Assembly: GCF_005221325.1 (NCBI RefSeq) | Contig: NZ_CP039888.1 | Span: 930,001 to 994,000 of the forward strand | DNA from: Agrobacterium tumefaciens | GTDB lineage: Bacteria > Pseudomonadota > Alphaproteobacteria > Rhizobiales > Rhizobiaceae | DNA length: 64,000 nt | Direction: 5' to 3' | Shown: one piece after another, positions 29,859-40,090 of the stretch | How positions within the stretch are numbered: position 1 is the stretch's first letter | Layout of the letters: every line of letters begins with the position of its first letter | Notes under the pieces: generated by a model | Seen by the model: the letters and a program-made list of their open reading frames with translations, nothing else | Databases searched by the model: none | Told to the model about the DNA's origin: nothing | Made by a program: the position numbers and the translations under genes

Positions 29859-31082
29859 ATGAGCGCGGTTTCCGTCCCCGGACTAGAGGTTCAACTGGAC
29901 GAGGCGAAGCGCAACGTCTTCCTTCTGACCATGGCGCAGGCGATCATGGGATCGGCCGCGCCTTTGAGCTTTTCGGTCGGCGCGCTCGCGGGTTATCAGT
30001 TGCTCGGCGCCGACAAGTCGCTGGCAACTGCGCCGCTCACCGGCTTCAACATCGGCGTGGCGTTTGGTGCCATCTGCGTTGCGGCTGCATCCCGTTTCCT
30101 CGGCCGCAAGGCCGGCTTCATGGTCGGCGCGCTGATGTGCTCCATCGGCGGCGGCATCGCCGCAGTCGCGCTCTTCCGCTCGGATTTCTGGCTGTTTGCC
30201 GTCGGACTGCTGCTGATCGGCATTTCTGGCGGCTTCACGCAGAAAATCCGCTTTGCGGCGGCCGACGCATCGCCGTCCTTTTACAAGCCTAAGGCAATCT
30301 CGTGGATTCTGGCGGGCGGCATCATCTCCGCCATTGTCGGGCCGCAACTGGCGATTCTCGGCAAGGATCTGCTTGCGCCGGTCACTTTTGCCGGCGCATT
30401 CATCGCGCTGGTGCCGCTCGGTCTCGTTTCGATCGCCATTCTGGCGTTCCTGAAATTACCCGACCCGAAGGCCGCGTCCATCCATACGGAGGCGGTGAGA
30501 CCCCTGTCGGAAATCGTCCGTACCCAGCGTTTCGTCACCGGCATGATCTGCGGCATCGGTTCTTACGCCTTGATGACCTTCATGATGACCGGTGCGCCGC
30601 TTGCCATGGTGGTCGGCTGCGGTTTCCCGACCGAACTCGCCACGCTCGGCATCCAGTGGCACGTTCTCGCCATGTTCGCGCCGAGCTTCTTCACCGGCAT
30701 GCTGATTTCCCGATTCGGCGCGGAAAAAATCGTGGCGGCTGGCCTCATCGTGCTGATGGCCTGCGCCGTCGTCGCCCATATGGGCATAGAACTGTGGAAT
30801 TTCTGGGCAGCACTCGTTCTGCTCGGCCTTGGCTGGAATTTCGGTTTCATCGGCGCAACCGCCATCATCACATCAAGCTACCGCCCGCATGAGGCGGACA
30901 AGGTGCAGGGATTCCACGATATCGTGCTGTTCGGCACGGTGGCGTTGTCGTCCTTCTCCTCCGGCAAGGTGTTTACGGCCTGGGGCTGGTCGGTGATGAA
31001 CCTTGTCATCTGGCCGGTTGCGGGCCTTTGCCTCGTGCTCGTCCTGTCGCTCCTGCTGAGGTCGCGCACGAACGCTGCGTAA
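29859..31082 (+). CDS. MFS transporter
   Basis: A 407-residue permease with about 12 membrane spans. It has the loop 2-3 motif SRFLGRKAGFMVG (about residues 75-88) and a proline/glycine-rich fifth helix. A GAGG ribosome-binding site precedes the ATG, 22 bases after nusB, so it may be the last gene of the cluster. Substrate not predictable. Confidence 0.85.
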   Translation: MSAVSVPGLEVQLDEAKRNVFLLTMAQAIMGSAAPLSFSVGALAGYQLLGADKSLATAPLTGFNIGVAFGAICVAAASRFLGRKAGFMVGALMCSIGGGIAAVALFRSDFWLFAVGLLLIGISGGFTQKIRFAAADASPSFYKPKAISWILAGGIISAIVGPQLAILGKDLLAPVTFAGAFIALVPLGLVSIAILAFLKLPDPKAASIHTEAVRPLSEIVRTQRFVTGMICGIGSYALMTFMMTGAPLAMVVGCGFPTELATLGIQWHVLAMFAPSFFTGMLISRFGAEKIVAAGLIVLMACAVVAHMGIELWNFWAALVLLGLGWNFGFIGATAIITSSYRPHEADKVQGFHDIVLFGTVALSSFSSGKVFTAWGWSVMNLVIWPVAGLCLVLVLSLLLRSRTNAA

Positions 31083-31197
31083 GGTCGCGCTCGTTCTCTA
31101 CCCCTTTCATGTTTCAGGCAAATTTGTGGGCTTGACGCCGCACCTTTCGCCAACGCAATCTTGCCGCGCAGGTCGTTTTTCCTTGGGAGGGGAATAA

Positions 31198-31305
31198 ATG
31201 GCCACGACAGGACCTGGAGTGCGTTTCATCGCCCGGTCCTTGCACATGGTTCGCCACGCCGGGGAGGGAGTGAGACCCGGCCTTTTGGGAGGTAAGTGCG
31301 CATGA
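31198..31305 (+). CDS. Possible 35-residue leader peptide upstream of hppA
   Basis: A short frame opens with ATG at 31198 behind a very strong GGGAGGGG site (about 31185-31192). It runs 35 codons ([15 protein letters not shown]... ending GGKCA) and stops at TGA 31303-31305, which overlaps the hppA ATG by ATGA. The product is basic and Gly/Arg-rich, with no membrane segment. The geometry fits translational coupling to hppA. It could instead be chance, because the hppA ATG has its own GGGAGG site. No homologue is known to me. Confidence 0.4.
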   Translation: MATTGPGVRFIARSLHMVRHAGEGVRPGLLGGKCA

Positions 31306-33440
31306 CCGTAATACCCATAGTAATTTTATGCGGTGTCCTGTCCGTGGTTTACGCGGTATGGGCGACCAAGAGTGTTCTCGATGCCGATCAGGGCAACGAG
31401 CGTATGCGTGAAATAGCAGGTTATATCCGTGAAGGCGCACAGGCTTATCTCACCCGTCAATATCTCACCATCGCCGTCGTCGGACTGATCGTCGCCATTC
31501 TGGCCTGGTATCTCTTGTCCTCCATGGCGGCCATCGGCTTCATCATCGGCGCGGTTCTGTCTGGTGTCGCCGGTTTCGTCGGCATGCATGTTTCCGTGCG
31601 CGCCAATCTGCGCACCGCGCAGGCCGCCTCGCACAGCCTTTCCGCCGGTCTCGATATCGCCTTCAAGTCGGGCGCCATCACCGGCATGCTGGTGGCGGGT
31701 CTCGCGCTGCTCGGCGTCTCCATCTATTATTACATCCTGACAGCAGTGATGGGCCATCCGGCCGGCTCGCGTGAGGTGATCGATGCGCTGGTGTCGCTCG
31801 GCTTCGGCGCCTCGCTGATCTCCATCTTCGCCCGTCTCGGCGGCGGCATCTTTACCAAGGGCGCCGATGTCGGCGGCGATCTCGTCGGCAAGGTCGAGGC
31901 CGGCATTCCCGAGGACGACCCGCGCAACCCGGCAACCATCGCCGACAATGTCGGCGATAACGTCGGTGACTGCGCCGGTATGGCGGCGGACCTGTTCGAG
32001 ACCTATGCCGTCTCTGTTGTCGCGACCATGGTTCTCGCCGCGATCTTCTTTGCCGGAACGCCGATACTGGAAAGCGCCATGGTCTATCCGCTGGCGATCT
32101 GCGGCGCCTGCATCCTGACCTCGATTGCCGGCACGTTCTTCGTGAAGCTCGGCACCAACAACTCCATCATGGGCGCACTCTACAAGGGGCTCATCGCCAC
32201 CGGCATCTTCTCCGTCGTCGGCCTAGCGGTGGCAACCTATGCCACGGTCGGCTGGGGAACGATCGGCACGGTGGCCGGCATGGAGATCACCGGCACCAAC
32301 CTCTTCTTCTGCGGATTGGTCGGCCTCGTCGTAACGGCGCTGATCGTCGTCATCACCGAATATTATACCGGCACCAACAAGCGGCCGGTCAACTCCATCG
32401 CCCAGGCATCGGTTACCGGCCATGGCACCAACGTCATCCAGGGCCTCGCGGTCTCGCTGGAATCAACGGCGCTGCCGGCCATCGTCATCGTCGGCGGCAT
32501 CATCGCAACCTACCAGCTCGGCGGCCTGTTCGGCACAGGTATCGCCGTTACCGCCATGCTCGGACTGGCGGGCATGATCGTGGCACTCGACGCCTTCGGT
32601 CCGGTCACGGACAATGCCGGCGGCATTGCCGAAATGGCCGGTCTTGATCCGGATGTGCGCAAGGCGACCGACGCGCTGGATGCCGTCGGCAACACCACCA
32701 AGGCGGTGACCAAGGGTTACGCCATCGGTTCGGCCGGTCTCGGCGCGCTGGTATTGTTTGCGGCCTATGCCAACGACCTGTCCTATTTCGCGGCTAATGG
32801 CGATACCTATCCTTACTTCAAGGACGTCGGAGAAATCTCCTTCAGCCTCGCCAATCCTTACGTGGTTGCCGGCCTGCTGTTCGGCGGTCTCATCCCCTAT
32901 CTCTTCGGCGGCATCGCCATGACGGCCGTGGGCAAGGCGGCAAGCGCCATCGTCGAGGAAGTCCGCCGCCAGTTCCGCGAAAAACCCGGCATCATGGCCG
33001 GTACGGAGAAACCTGATTACGGCAAGGCCGTGGACCTGCTGACCAAGGCTGCGATCAGGGAAATGGTCATCCCGTCGCTTCTGCCGGTTCTGGCGCCTCT
33101 CGTGGTTTATTTCGGGGTGCTGTTGATCTCGGGCTCCAAGGCATCAGCCTTTGCCGCGCTGGGTGCATCCTTGCTGGGTGTCATCATCAACGGGCTGTTC
33201 GTGGCAATTTCCATGACGTCTGGCGGTGGCGCATGGGACAATGCCAAGAAGAGCTTCGAAGACGGCTTCGTCGACAAGGACGGCGTGCGCCACGTCAAGG
33301 GTTCCGAGGCGCACAAGGCGTCGGTGACGGGCGACACGGTTGGTGATCCCTACAAGGATACCGCAGGTCCAGCCGTCAACCCGGCCATCAAGATCACCAA
33401 TATCGTGGCGCTGCTGCTGCTGGCGGTTCTTGCCCACTAA
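31302..33440 (+). CDS. hppA: Membrane-bound H+-translocating pyrophosphatase
   Basis: This pump hydrolyses pyrophosphate and moves protons across the inner membrane (in agrobacteria also acidocalcisome membranes). The 712-residue protein has about 16 membrane helices. The substrate site is [37 protein letters not shown] (about residues 185-225). The [10 protein letters not shown] block has Lys where K+-dependent enzymes have Ala, which marks the K+-independent class. The ATG at 31302 has GGGAGG at 31287-31292. A terminator follows. Confidence 0.96.
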   Translation: MTVIPIVILCGVLSVVYAVWATKSVLDADQGNERMREIAGYIREGAQAYLTRQYLTIAVVGLIVAILAWYLLSSMAAIGFIIGAVLSGVAGFVGMHVSVRANLRTAQAASHSLSAGLDIAFKSGAITGMLVAGLALLGVSIYYYILTAVMGHPAGSREVIDALVSLGFGASLISIFARLGGGIFTKGADVGGDLVGKVEAGIPEDDPRNPATIADNVGDNVGDCAGMAADLFETYAVSVVATMVLAAIFFAGTPILESAMVYPLAICGACILTSIAGTFFVKLGTNNSIMGALYKGLIATGIFSVVGLAVATYATVGWGTIGTVAGMEITGTNLFFCGLVGLVVTALIVVITEYYTGTNKRPVNSIAQASVTGHGTNVIQGLAVSLESTALPAIVIVGGIIATYQLGGLFGTGIAVTAMLGLAGMIVALDAFGPVTDNAGGIAEMAGLDPDVRKATDALDAVGNTTKAVTKGYAIGSAGLGALVLFAAYANDLSYFAANGDTYPYFKDVGEISFSLANPYVVAGLLFGGLIPYLFGGIAMTAVGKAASAIVEEVRRQFREKPGIMAGTEKPDYGKAVDLLTKAAIREMVIPSLLPVLAPLVVYFGVLLISGSKASAFAALGASLLGVIINGLFVAISMTSGGGAWDNAKKSFEDGFVDKDGVRHVKGSEAHKASVTGDTVGDPYKDTAGPAVNPAIKITNIVALLLLAVLAH

Positions 33441-33463
33441 AGGCTACTGTTTCCGACAAATGA

Positions 33464-33493
33464 AAAGGCCCGGGGAGCGATCCCCGGGCCTTT
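33464..33493. terminator. Strong bidirectional terminator between hppA and bamE
   Basis: Thirteen-base perfect stem (33464-33476 with 33481-33493) on a 4-base loop, flanked by A and T runs. It serves hppA on the plus strand and bamE on the minus strand. Confidence 0.9.
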
Positions 33494-33515
33494 GAATTTT
33501 CCGTTCCTGCCGCGA

Positions 33516-34046
33516 TCAGGGGGTGTTGCCGCCCTGGCCGAGAATGCTCTTGGCTATGTTGGAGCCCGAGGTGCCGCCAGAGAGCAACTGCTGCAGGAAG
33601 GTGAGATCCTTGCCGCCGGTCGGCGTGGTGCGCGAAATCGTATCGAAGACCTTGCCGTCCTGCAGCGCGTAATTGGCCTTGCGCTCGATCACGCCGTCCT
33701 TGTTGAAATAGATCGCGAGAATGTTCTGCTCCACCAGCGACGGCTTCATGAAGGCCACGCGGCGCACGCGCTTCTGCGAGATGTAATAGAATACCTCGTT
33801 GCCGAAGGTCGCCGTGGTGGAGGGCGTGCCCATGGTCAGGAGAACCTGCTCGCGGCTGGAACCTTCCGGGATCAGCTGCAGCGATTGGTCGTCCATGACG
33901 TAGCCGTTGTGGAATACATCTGTCGTGCTGGTGCAGGCGGAAAGCAGGCCGGATGCGAGCACGATTGCGATGGCGGTTTTGCTCAGAATTTTGCCGTGAC
34001 TTGCGGATTTCTGCTTGCTCAACTGCTTTTCCCCGACTGCGATCAT
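33516..34046 (-). CDS. bamE: Outer membrane assembly lipoprotein BamE (SmpA/OmlA)
   Basis: A 176-residue lipoprotein of the BAM complex for outer-membrane protein insertion. The lipobox is LLSAC at about residue 34-38, after a basic lead and a hydrophobic segment. The SmpA/OmlA domain follows (IPEGSSREQVLLTMGTPSTTATFGNEVFYYISQKRVR). The start MIAVGEKQ is chosen over a start 19 codons earlier because it leaves a normal signal length. A Gly-rich C-terminal tail of about 30 residues is an alphaproteobacterial trait. Confidence 0.9.
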   Translation of the reverse strand: MIAVGEKQLSKQKSASHGKILSKTAIAIVLASGLLSACTSTTDVFHNGYVMDDQSLQLIPEGSSREQVLLTMGTPSTTATFGNEVFYYISQKRVRRVAFMKPSLVEQNILAIYFNKDGVIERKANYALQDGKVFDTISRTTPTGGKDLTFLQQLLSGGTSGSNIAKSILGQGGNTP

Positions 34047-34316
34047 GAATGGCACCTTCCGGCATTGCTTGGTGCACAGTGTCTGTGCACATGATTGTGT
34101 CAATCCGGGGACGGAAAATCCCGATCACCCCCCAAATTCAATGCTTTCCCGGCCTTTTGGAACTCCTCCGGTTCTCTTCGACTGTTTCAGCCCAAAGACG
34201 AACGTGACCGTGACAGCATTGCAATTCGTGGATGCTTCGGTAAACCAGCTTTGACGATCATGCAACAAGTGCGATGGGCGGTAAGCGCATTCACCCGTCC
34301 CCTTCGGAAAAAAACG

Positions 34317-34856
34317 ATGATATTCGGGCTGTTCAGACAGAAAAACAACAACCGCGCCATAGTCGATCGGCAATATGCGACCTTGACGGCGGCCGCGCGC
34401 ACGCCCGGATTTTATCTCGATCTTGGTGTGCCCGATACCGTCATGGGCCGTTTCGAGATGCTCTCGGTCATCATGATTCTCTATTTTCGCCGCACCAAAT
34501 CATCGGGCGTCAGCGGGCAGGAGATCGCCCAGGAGATCGTCGATGCCTTTTTCCAGGACATCGATCACTCCATCCGCGAATTGGGGATAGGCGACCAGGG
34601 TGTGCCGAAACGCATGAAGAAATTCGCTGGCATGTTCTATGGACGGCTCGAATCCTATGCGGCGGCGCTGGATGCATCCGACCGCGCCGCTCTTGCCGCA
34701 GCGCTCCGGCGCAATATATATCCGCAGGTAGACGACAAGGCCCCCGAGATGGATGGGCTGGCGGGCTGGATGATGGAAGCATCGCAAGCCCTTGCCGCCC
34801 AGTCCGAAGAGACGATTGCAACCGGAAGCCTGACGCTGCCCTTGCCTGGACAATGA
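34317..34856 (+). CDS. Ubiquinol-cytochrome c chaperone family protein
   Basis: A 179-residue member of the Cbp3/UQCC1 family, which in mitochondria assists cytochrome b and bc1 complex assembly. Recognisable blocks are LGVPDTVMGRFEMLSVIMILYFRRT and FFQDIDHSIRELGIGDQGVPKRMKKFAGMFYGRLESY (about residues 75-112). The start MIFGLFRQK follows an A-rich leader. Its pairing with yceD just downstream is widespread in alphaproteobacteria. Its exact role in bacteria is inferred from the mitochondrial homologue. Confidence 0.88.
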   Translation: MIFGLFRQKNNNRAIVDRQYATLTAAARTPGFYLDLGVPDTVMGRFEMLSVIMILYFRRTKSSGVSGQEIAQEIVDAFFQDIDHSIRELGIGDQGVPKRMKKFAGMFYGRLESYAAALDASDRAALAAALRRNIYPQVDDKAPEMDGLAGWMMEASQALAAQSEETIATGSLTLPLPGQ

Positions 34857-34864
34857 GGTTCACG

Positions 34865-35428
34865 ATGAACGCGCGACACCCCGCAAATGACGACCTGCCT
34901 TTTTCCTATCCCGTAAAGGTAGGTCATATTTCCGCCAATCCGGTCAGGATTGGTCTCGAAGCCAGTGCCGAGGAACTGAAGGCGCTGGCGAAATTCTGGG
35001 ATGTGGTCTCCGTCGAATATCTGAAGGCGGAGCTGCAGGTCACCCGCTGGAAGAAGGATGGCATCAAGATCAAGGGCGAGGTGCATGCGACGGTGACCCA
35101 GGCTTGCGTCGTGACGCTTGAGCCGGTCATGAGCAAGATCGACGAGACCGTGGAGCATATTTTCGTGCCGGAAGGATCGAAGCTGGCTCGGATGGTGACG
35201 AATGAGGAAGGCGAGATCGTGATCGACTCTGATGGTCCCGACATTCCCGACCAGTTCACCGGCGATAGCATCGATGTTGGCGCCGTGGTTGCGGAATTCG
35301 CGGCCCTTGCGATCGATCCCTATCCGCGCAAGGCGGACATTGAATTTACCGATACGACCGTCAACGAACCCGAGGAAGAAAAGCGTCCGTCGCCTTTCGC
35401 CGTGTTGAAAGACTGGAAAAAAGACTGA
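34865..35428 (+). CDS. yceD: YceD/DUF177 family protein
   Basis: A 187-residue protein of the DUF177 family, which is linked to 23S rRNA accumulation in other bacteria. Typical features are the central [12 protein letters not shown] segment and the acidic [20 protein letters not shown] block (here DVGAVVAEF, about residues 140-160). Start choice: ATG at 34865 has GAGG at 34855; an ATG at 34853 overlapping the previous stop would add four residues. The usual companion rpmF is absent between it and plsX. Confidence 0.85.
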   Translation: MNARHPANDDLPFSYPVKVGHISANPVRIGLEASAEELKALAKFWDVVSVEYLKAELQVTRWKKDGIKIKGEVHATVTQACVVTLEPVMSKIDETVEHIFVPEGSKLARMVTNEEGEIVIDSDGPDIPDQFTGDSIDVGAVVAEFAALAIDPYPRKADIEFTDTTVNEPEEEKRPSPFAVLKDWKKD

Positions 35429-35528
35429 ATGGCCCGGACGGGCTGAAATAAATATATTGTATCAGAAGCCGGAAAAGGTATTTTCGCGCGAAATCCGCTT
35501 GAGTGGCGGCAAAAAGGATAAGGGACGA

Positions 35529-36590
35529 GTGATCAGAATTGCAATTGACGTCATGGGTGGCGATTTCGGCCCAGATGTTGCCATACCCGGTGCCGCCAAG
35601 GCGCTTGAACGGCACAACGATGTAACTTTTCTGCTCTACGGGCAGAAGAGCAAATGCGACCCCATTCTGGCACAATATCCCGCCCTTCGGGAAAAGTCGG
35701 TTTTTCACGATTGTGAAGTCTCGGTCAGCATGGACGAGAAGCCGAGCCAGGCGCTGCGCCGTGGCCGCTACGTTTCCAGCATGTGGCGCGCCATCGAGGC
35801 GGTGAAGCTCGGCGAGGCGGATGTTGCGGTTTCCGCCGGCAATACCGGGGCGCTGATGGCCATGGCCAAATTCTGTTTGCGCACCATGGCGCGGGTGGAA
35901 CGCCCGGCGATTGCCGGCATCTGGCCGACGCTCAAAGGCGAAAGCATCGTGCTCGACGTTGGCGCGACGATTGGCGCTGATTCCCAGCAATTGCTCGATT
36001 TCGCCCTGATGGGCGGCGCGATGGCGCGTGCACTTTTCGATATCGACCGTCCCACCGTCGGCCTGCTCAATGTCGGCGTCGAGGAGGTGAAGGGTCAGGA
36101 AGAGGTGCGTGAGGCCGGACGGCTGATCCGCGAGGCCGACCTCGGCACCATCGATTATCGCGGTTTCGTCGAAGGCGACGATATAGGCAAGGGCACGGTG
36201 GACGTCGTGGTGACGGAAGGTTTCACCGGCAACATCGCGCTGAAGGCGGCTGAAGGCACGGCCCGCCAGATCACCACGCTTCTGCGTGAGGCGATCTCCC
36301 GCAGCTTCTTTGCCAAGATCGGTTATATCCTGGCCAAGAGCGCCTTCGATGTGCTCAGGGAAAAGATGGACCCGCGCAAGGTCAATGGCGGCGTGTTTCT
36401 CGGCCTGAACGGCATTGTCATCAAGAGCCATGGCGGCACGGATGCCATCGGTTTTGCCTCCGCCGTCGATGTCGGCTACGACATGGTGCATAACGGCCTG
36501 ACGGCCAAAATAGAAAACGATCTGAAAATTTACCACGCAAGACGGCTTCCGCCCCCGGCGCCCGAAGCTCTCGTGGCTGACGAGGAATAA
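35529..36590 (+). CDS. plsX: Phosphate acyltransferase PlsX
   Basis: PlsX converts acyl-ACP to acyl-phosphate, the first step of the PlsX/PlsY phospholipid route. The 353-residue protein starts with GTG at 35529 behind AGGGACGA, giving [15 protein letters not shown], the family N-terminus; starts further upstream add 24 unrelated residues. Other blocks: [22 protein letters not shown] and [18 protein letters not shown]. It is followed by fabH after 4 bases. Confidence 0.95.
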   Translation: MIRIAIDVMGGDFGPDVAIPGAAKALERHNDVTFLLYGQKSKCDPILAQYPALREKSVFHDCEVSVSMDEKPSQALRRGRYVSSMWRAIEAVKLGEADVAVSAGNTGALMAMAKFCLRTMARVERPAIAGIWPTLKGESIVLDVGATIGADSQQLLDFALMGGAMARALFDIDRPTVGLLNVGVEEVKGQEEVREAGRLIREADLGTIDYRGFVEGDDIGKGTVDVVVTEGFTGNIALKAAEGTARQITTLLREAISRSFFAKIGYILAKSAFDVLREKMDPRKVNGGVFLGLNGIVIKSHGGTDAIGFASAVDVGYDMVHNGLTAKIENDLKIYHARRLPPPAPEALVADEE

Positions 36591-36594
36591 GGGA

Positions 36595-37566
36595 ATGATC
36601 CGCTCTATAGTTCGTGGTTTCGGGGCAGCGCTTCCGAAGCGTGTCATGACCAACAGCGAAATCGAAGGGGTTGTCGAGACCTCCGACGAATGGATCGTGC
36701 AGCGCACCGGCATCCGTCAGCGCTACATCGCCGGCGAAGGTGAAACCACCGCGTCTCTCGGCGAGGCGGCGGCGCGCGCAGCGCTCGACAATGCGGGTCT
36801 CACACCCGACGATATCGATCTCATCATTCTGGCCACCTCGACCCCGGATAACACCTTTCCGGCAACCGCAGTGAACATCCAGAACCGTCTGGGCATGACC
36901 CATGGTTTCGCCTTCGACATGCAGGCTGTCTGCTCCGGCTTCGTTTATGCCGTATCGACCGCCGATCTCTATATTCGCGGCGGCATGGCCAAGCGCGTTC
37001 TGGTGATCGGTGCCGAGACCTTCTCGCGCATTCTCGACTGGAAGGACCGCACCACCTGCGTTCTCTTCGGCGATGGCGCCGGTGCGCTGGTTCTGGAAGC
37101 CGGCGAAGGCGAGGGGACGTCTGCCGATCGCGGCATCCTGACCGCGCAGCTGCGTTCCGACGGCTCGCACAAGGAAAAGCTTTATGTCGACGGCGGACCG
37201 TCCACGACAGGCACGGTCGGCCATCTGCGCATGGAAGGCCGGGAAGTGTTCAAGCACGCCGTCGGCATGATCACCGACGTCATCGAGCAGGCGTTTGAGG
37301 CGACTGGCACGACGTCCGACGATCTCGACTGGCTCGTTCCCCATCAGGCCAACAAGCGTATCATCGACGGATCGGCGAAGAAGCTCAACATCGATCCGGA
37401 AAAAGTCGTCATCACCGTCGATAAGCACGGCAATACCTCGGCCGCATCCATTCCGCTGGCGCTTGCCGTTGCGGCCGGCGACGGACGCATCAAAAAGGGC
37501 GATCTGGTGATGCTGGAGGCCATGGGCGGCGGTTTCACCTGGGGTGCAGTGCTGCTGCGCTGGTAG
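36595..37566 (+). CDS. fabH: Beta-ketoacyl-ACP synthase III
   Basis: FabH starts fatty acid synthesis by condensing acetyl-CoA with malonyl-ACP. The 323-residue thiolase-fold protein has the nucleophile cysteine in DMQAVCSGF (about Cys112), the histidine in [10 protein letters not shown] and the asparagine in HGNTSAAS. It is in the conserved plsX-fabH pair and is followed by ihfA after a 243-base gap that probably contains the ihfA promoter. Confidence 0.96.
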   Translation: MIRSIVRGFGAALPKRVMTNSEIEGVVETSDEWIVQRTGIRQRYIAGEGETTASLGEAAARAALDNAGLTPDDIDLIILATSTPDNTFPATAVNIQNRLGMTHGFAFDMQAVCSGFVYAVSTADLYIRGGMAKRVLVIGAETFSRILDWKDRTTCVLFGDGAGALVLEAGEGEGTSADRGILTAQLRSDGSHKEKLYVDGGPSTTGTVGHLRMEGREVFKHAVGMITDVIEQAFEATGTTSDDLDWLVPHQANKRIIDGSAKKLNIDPEKVVITVDKHGNTSAASIPLALAVAAGDGRIKKGDLVMLEAMGGGFTWGAVLLRW

Positions 37567-37809
37567 TGGCGCATTCCCGTGTTTGACACGGTGCAGGCGC
37601 GAAATCGGTTGTGTTTTTCGCGCTCACGCCACGGTCAGACGCGCCCGAGCGGCACCAGCCTGTGGCAAAACCGTACCGGCTGCTCTAAGCCCTTGCACTG
37701 ATTGCCGAAAGCCTAAAATGAATCTGGAACAATCCCTTGACCGGTCGCCACAAGGGAAATAATCTCGGCGGCTCCTAGAGAAAAATTCAGACACGGTTTG
37801 TGGGGAAAA

Positions 37810-38148
37810 ATGGCCGGGAAGACAGTGACACGCGCAGATCTTGCAGAATCTGTGTTTCGTAAAGTCGGGCTGTCCCGCACCGAATCCGCCGAACTGGTCG
37901 AGACGATCATCGACGAGATTTGCAACGCGATCACCCGCGGCGAGGTCGTCAAGCTTTCGTCCTTCGCCACTTTCCAGATCCGCGAAAAGAACGAGCGTAT
38001 CGGCCGCAACCCGAAGACGGGTGAGGAAGTTCCGATTTCGCCGCGCCGTGTCATGACCTTCAAGGCCTCGAATGTGCTGAAACAGCGGATTCTCAAGGCG
38101 CACACGGCCCGCAAGGCCAAGCAGAAGGGCCAGAAGGCCGGGGCATAA
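37810..38148 (+). CDS. ihfA: Integration host factor alpha subunit
   Basis: A 112-residue HU/IHF-fold protein that bends DNA as a heterodimer with IHF beta. The N-terminus [16 protein letters not shown] and the signature [29 protein letters not shown] (about residues 57-85) are clear. A basic Lys/Gln/Ala tail extends beyond the E. coli length. The ATG at 37810 is preferred over a TTG four codons earlier. Confidence 0.95.
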   Translation: MAGKTVTRADLAESVFRKVGLSRTESAELVETIIDEICNAITRGEVVKLSSFATFQIREKNERIGRNPKTGEEVPISPRRVMTFKASNVLKQRILKAHTARKAKQKGQKAGA

Positions 38149-38229
38149 GCCCGACCGGAAGCCGCCGCGACACGCGCTTTTTGCCGTATCGCAAGCCTTT
38201 CTACCCATTCTTCCTGTGAACATACTTGA

Positions 38230-38254
38230 ATTTCAACGTGCAAGCCGTTGAAAT
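38230..38254. promoter_or_regulatory. Perfect inverted repeat between ihfA and the MerR gene
   Basis: Nine-base arms atttcaacg and cgttgaaat enclose seven bases. It is about 80 bases after the ihfA stop and about 170 before the chosen MerR start. It could be an operator or a terminator without a T tract. Confidence 0.35.
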
Positions 38255-38422
38255 CCGGTCGACTCACATCATAATCAATTTTAGTGATTTGTATCTCACC
38301 GCAAGGCGCCGGCGCGAGGGTCTGACGGACTTTCGCGTGGCATTTGAGCGGTGAGTGTAAAAGCGTTCTCGTTCAGTGTCCGGCCGGATGCATGGCGCTT
38401 CGGTTCGGATGGGAGTGGAAAT

Positions 38423-38956
38423 TTGGACAAAAGCCCCGACGCGTTTCGGACGATCAGTGAAGTGGCGGATGAGCTGAACCTGCCGCAGCATGTGCTGCGT
38501 TTCTGGGAAACACGCTTTCCGCAGATCAAGCCGATGAAACGGGGCGGGGGCCGCCGTTATTACCGCCCTGACGATATCGATCTTCTGAAGGGCATCCGTC
38601 ACCTTCTTTATGACCATGGCTACACCATCAAGGGTGTGCAGAAGCTTCTGAAGGCCAATGGCAACCGTTTCGTGGCGGCAATCGCCTCCGGCGATCTGGC
38701 AACCATGGAAGCCATCATGGCGGCGAGCGGTGAAAAGGAAGTTGCCGAACCGCGCGTCGTGGATCCAGACGGGGACGAGGTCGTCGGCCGTCCGAAGGCC
38801 AAGCCGAGCGGCCGTTTTTTCGGCTTCGGCGGCGGCAACAGCGATGCCGAAATATCGGTCGGCAAATCGAGCATCGGCAAGGATGATCAGGCACTGTTGC
38901 AGGAAGCCCTGTTCGATCTGCTCGAATGCAAGCGCCTGCTCGATCAGGTTCGCTGA
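38423..38956 (+). CDS. MerR-family transcriptional regulator
   Basis: A 177-residue regulator with an N-terminal MerR winged helix (about residues 8-78: [48 protein letters not shown]). No metal-binding cysteines are visible, so it is not a heavy-metal sensor of the CueR type. The start is a TTG behind GGGAG at 38411; a GTG at 38351 would add 24 residues. The plsX-fabH-ihfA-merR order is conserved in rhizobia. The C-terminal half is low-complexity and unrecognised. Confidence 0.85.
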   Translation: MDKSPDAFRTISEVADELNLPQHVLRFWETRFPQIKPMKRGGGRRYYRPDDIDLLKGIRHLLYDHGYTIKGVQKLLKANGNRFVAAIASGDLATMEAIMAASGEKEVAEPRVVDPDGDEVVGRPKAKPSGRFFGFGGGNSDAEISVGKSSIGKDDQALLQEALFDLLECKRLLDQVR

Positions 38957-39040
38957 GGGTTTTCCACAGCTGTTTTCGAATGCCAACCTTTCGGAAACTC
39001 CTTTGGCCGATAATGCGGCTCCGTTGAAAGGAGCCCGATC

Positions 39041-39766
39041 GTGAGCAACCGAAAATCGACAACACGACGCCGCACGGCGAAGAAATCGAGCGGCGGCAGC
39101 ATTTGGCCCTGGGTGCTGATGCTGGGCGTCGTTGCCGGCGGCATTCAGGCTTACGAACATCGCGACAGCCTTATGCCGCAGCGGCATGCGAAGGTGACAT
39201 CCCCAGCCACAAATTCCCCGAAAGTCGCGACGACCGCCAGACGCGATACCGTCACAACGGAGAAAGTGGCATCCATTCGCCCCACATCGCCCGGTCTGCC
39301 GGGTAGCGGCCCGGTGCCGCCGCGTTCGATCGCCATGCCATCCGCCGCGCAGCCAAGCCCGGTTGCCGCTATCCTGCCGGAAACGCGGCCCTCGGTCGAA
39401 AAAATCTCGCTCGGCGAAAAAAGCGGGGCCTTTGCCTTCTGCGGTCGCTCCGGCCTCAATAATTGCGTGGCCGACGGCAATACGTTCTGGATGAAGGGCA
39501 CGAAGATGCAGCTCGCCGGCATCGAGGTCCCGCAGATCGACCGGGCGCGCTGCATGGAAGAGCGCCAGCGCGGTTTCATTGCAAAGGTCAGGCTTCGCGA
39601 CATGTTGAATGCCGGCGCCTTCGATGTGGCGTCCACCGGCGATGCGGGCGGACAAACCACGGAACGCAAACGGCTTTCGCGTTCGGGCGTGTCTTTTGCC
39701 GATCAGCTCGTGCGGGAGGGGCTAGCACATCCAGTCTCGGCAAAAAATCAGTCCTGGTGTGGCTGA
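39041..39766 (+). CDS. Membrane-anchored degenerate SNase-like protein
   Basis: A 241-residue protein with a GTG start behind GGAG. A basic N-terminus precedes one membrane helix (about residues 21-38), a Pro/Thr/Ser-rich linker (about 45-125) and a C-terminal staphylococcal-nuclease-like fold (about 133-241). The fold is read from VADGNTFWMKGTKMQLAGIEVPQ and LVREGLAHP. Compared with active SNase, the metal and catalytic positions are changed: DGDT has become DGNT, the first Arg is Gln, and the VDTPE block is IEVPQ. It is therefore likely non-catalytic, perhaps a binding domain. Confidence 0.7.
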   Translation: MSNRKSTTRRRTAKKSSGGSIWPWVLMLGVVAGGIQAYEHRDSLMPQRHAKVTSPATNSPKVATTARRDTVTTEKVASIRPTSPGLPGSGPVPPRSIAMPSAAQPSPVAAILPETRPSVEKISLGEKSGAFAFCGRSGLNNCVADGNTFWMKGTKMQLAGIEVPQIDRARCMEERQRGFIAKVRLRDMLNAGAFDVASTGDAGGQTTERKRLSRSGVSFADQLVREGLAHPVSAKNQSWCG

Positions 39767-39898
39767 GGCCCCGTTGACCGAAACGGCCCCGCCTGTGTAG
39801 ATGAGGCTCCGTCGCGTTTGGGATCGGCCGTTGGGTCGGACCCTGGGGATGACGGCTTTTTGCAGTGCCTTGGCCGTAACGGCGCAAGGTGCGGCAAT

Positions 39899-39984
39899 GC
39901 GGACGTGGCGAAATCGGTAGACGCAGCAGACTTAAAATCTGCCGACCATTGGTCTTGCGGGTTCAAGTCCCGCCGTCCGCACCA
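39899..39984 (+). tRNA. tRNA-Leu (anticodon UAA)
   Basis: Seven-base acceptor stem GCGGACG/CGTCCGC (39899-39905 with 39974-39980), discriminator A and encoded CCA at 39982-39984. The anticodon stem gcaga/tctgc carries the loop cttaaaa, giving anticodon TAA. A long class II variable arm (gaccattggtc) and the GTTCAAGTC T-loop confirm a leucine tRNA. Confidence 0.97.
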
Positions 39985-40090
39985 TCATCCACCCTTTCTA
40001 CCATCTCGAATAGAATGCTGTCGCTCACCAACCGGGCAGCGCGCGAGTGCCTCACAGACCCGCGCTTCGATGCTGGCCGGACAGCAAGCG

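Noticed and set aside
39899-40090. Integrated element at the tRNA-Leu gene
   Set aside because: No repeat of the tRNA 3' end and no integrase gene nearby.
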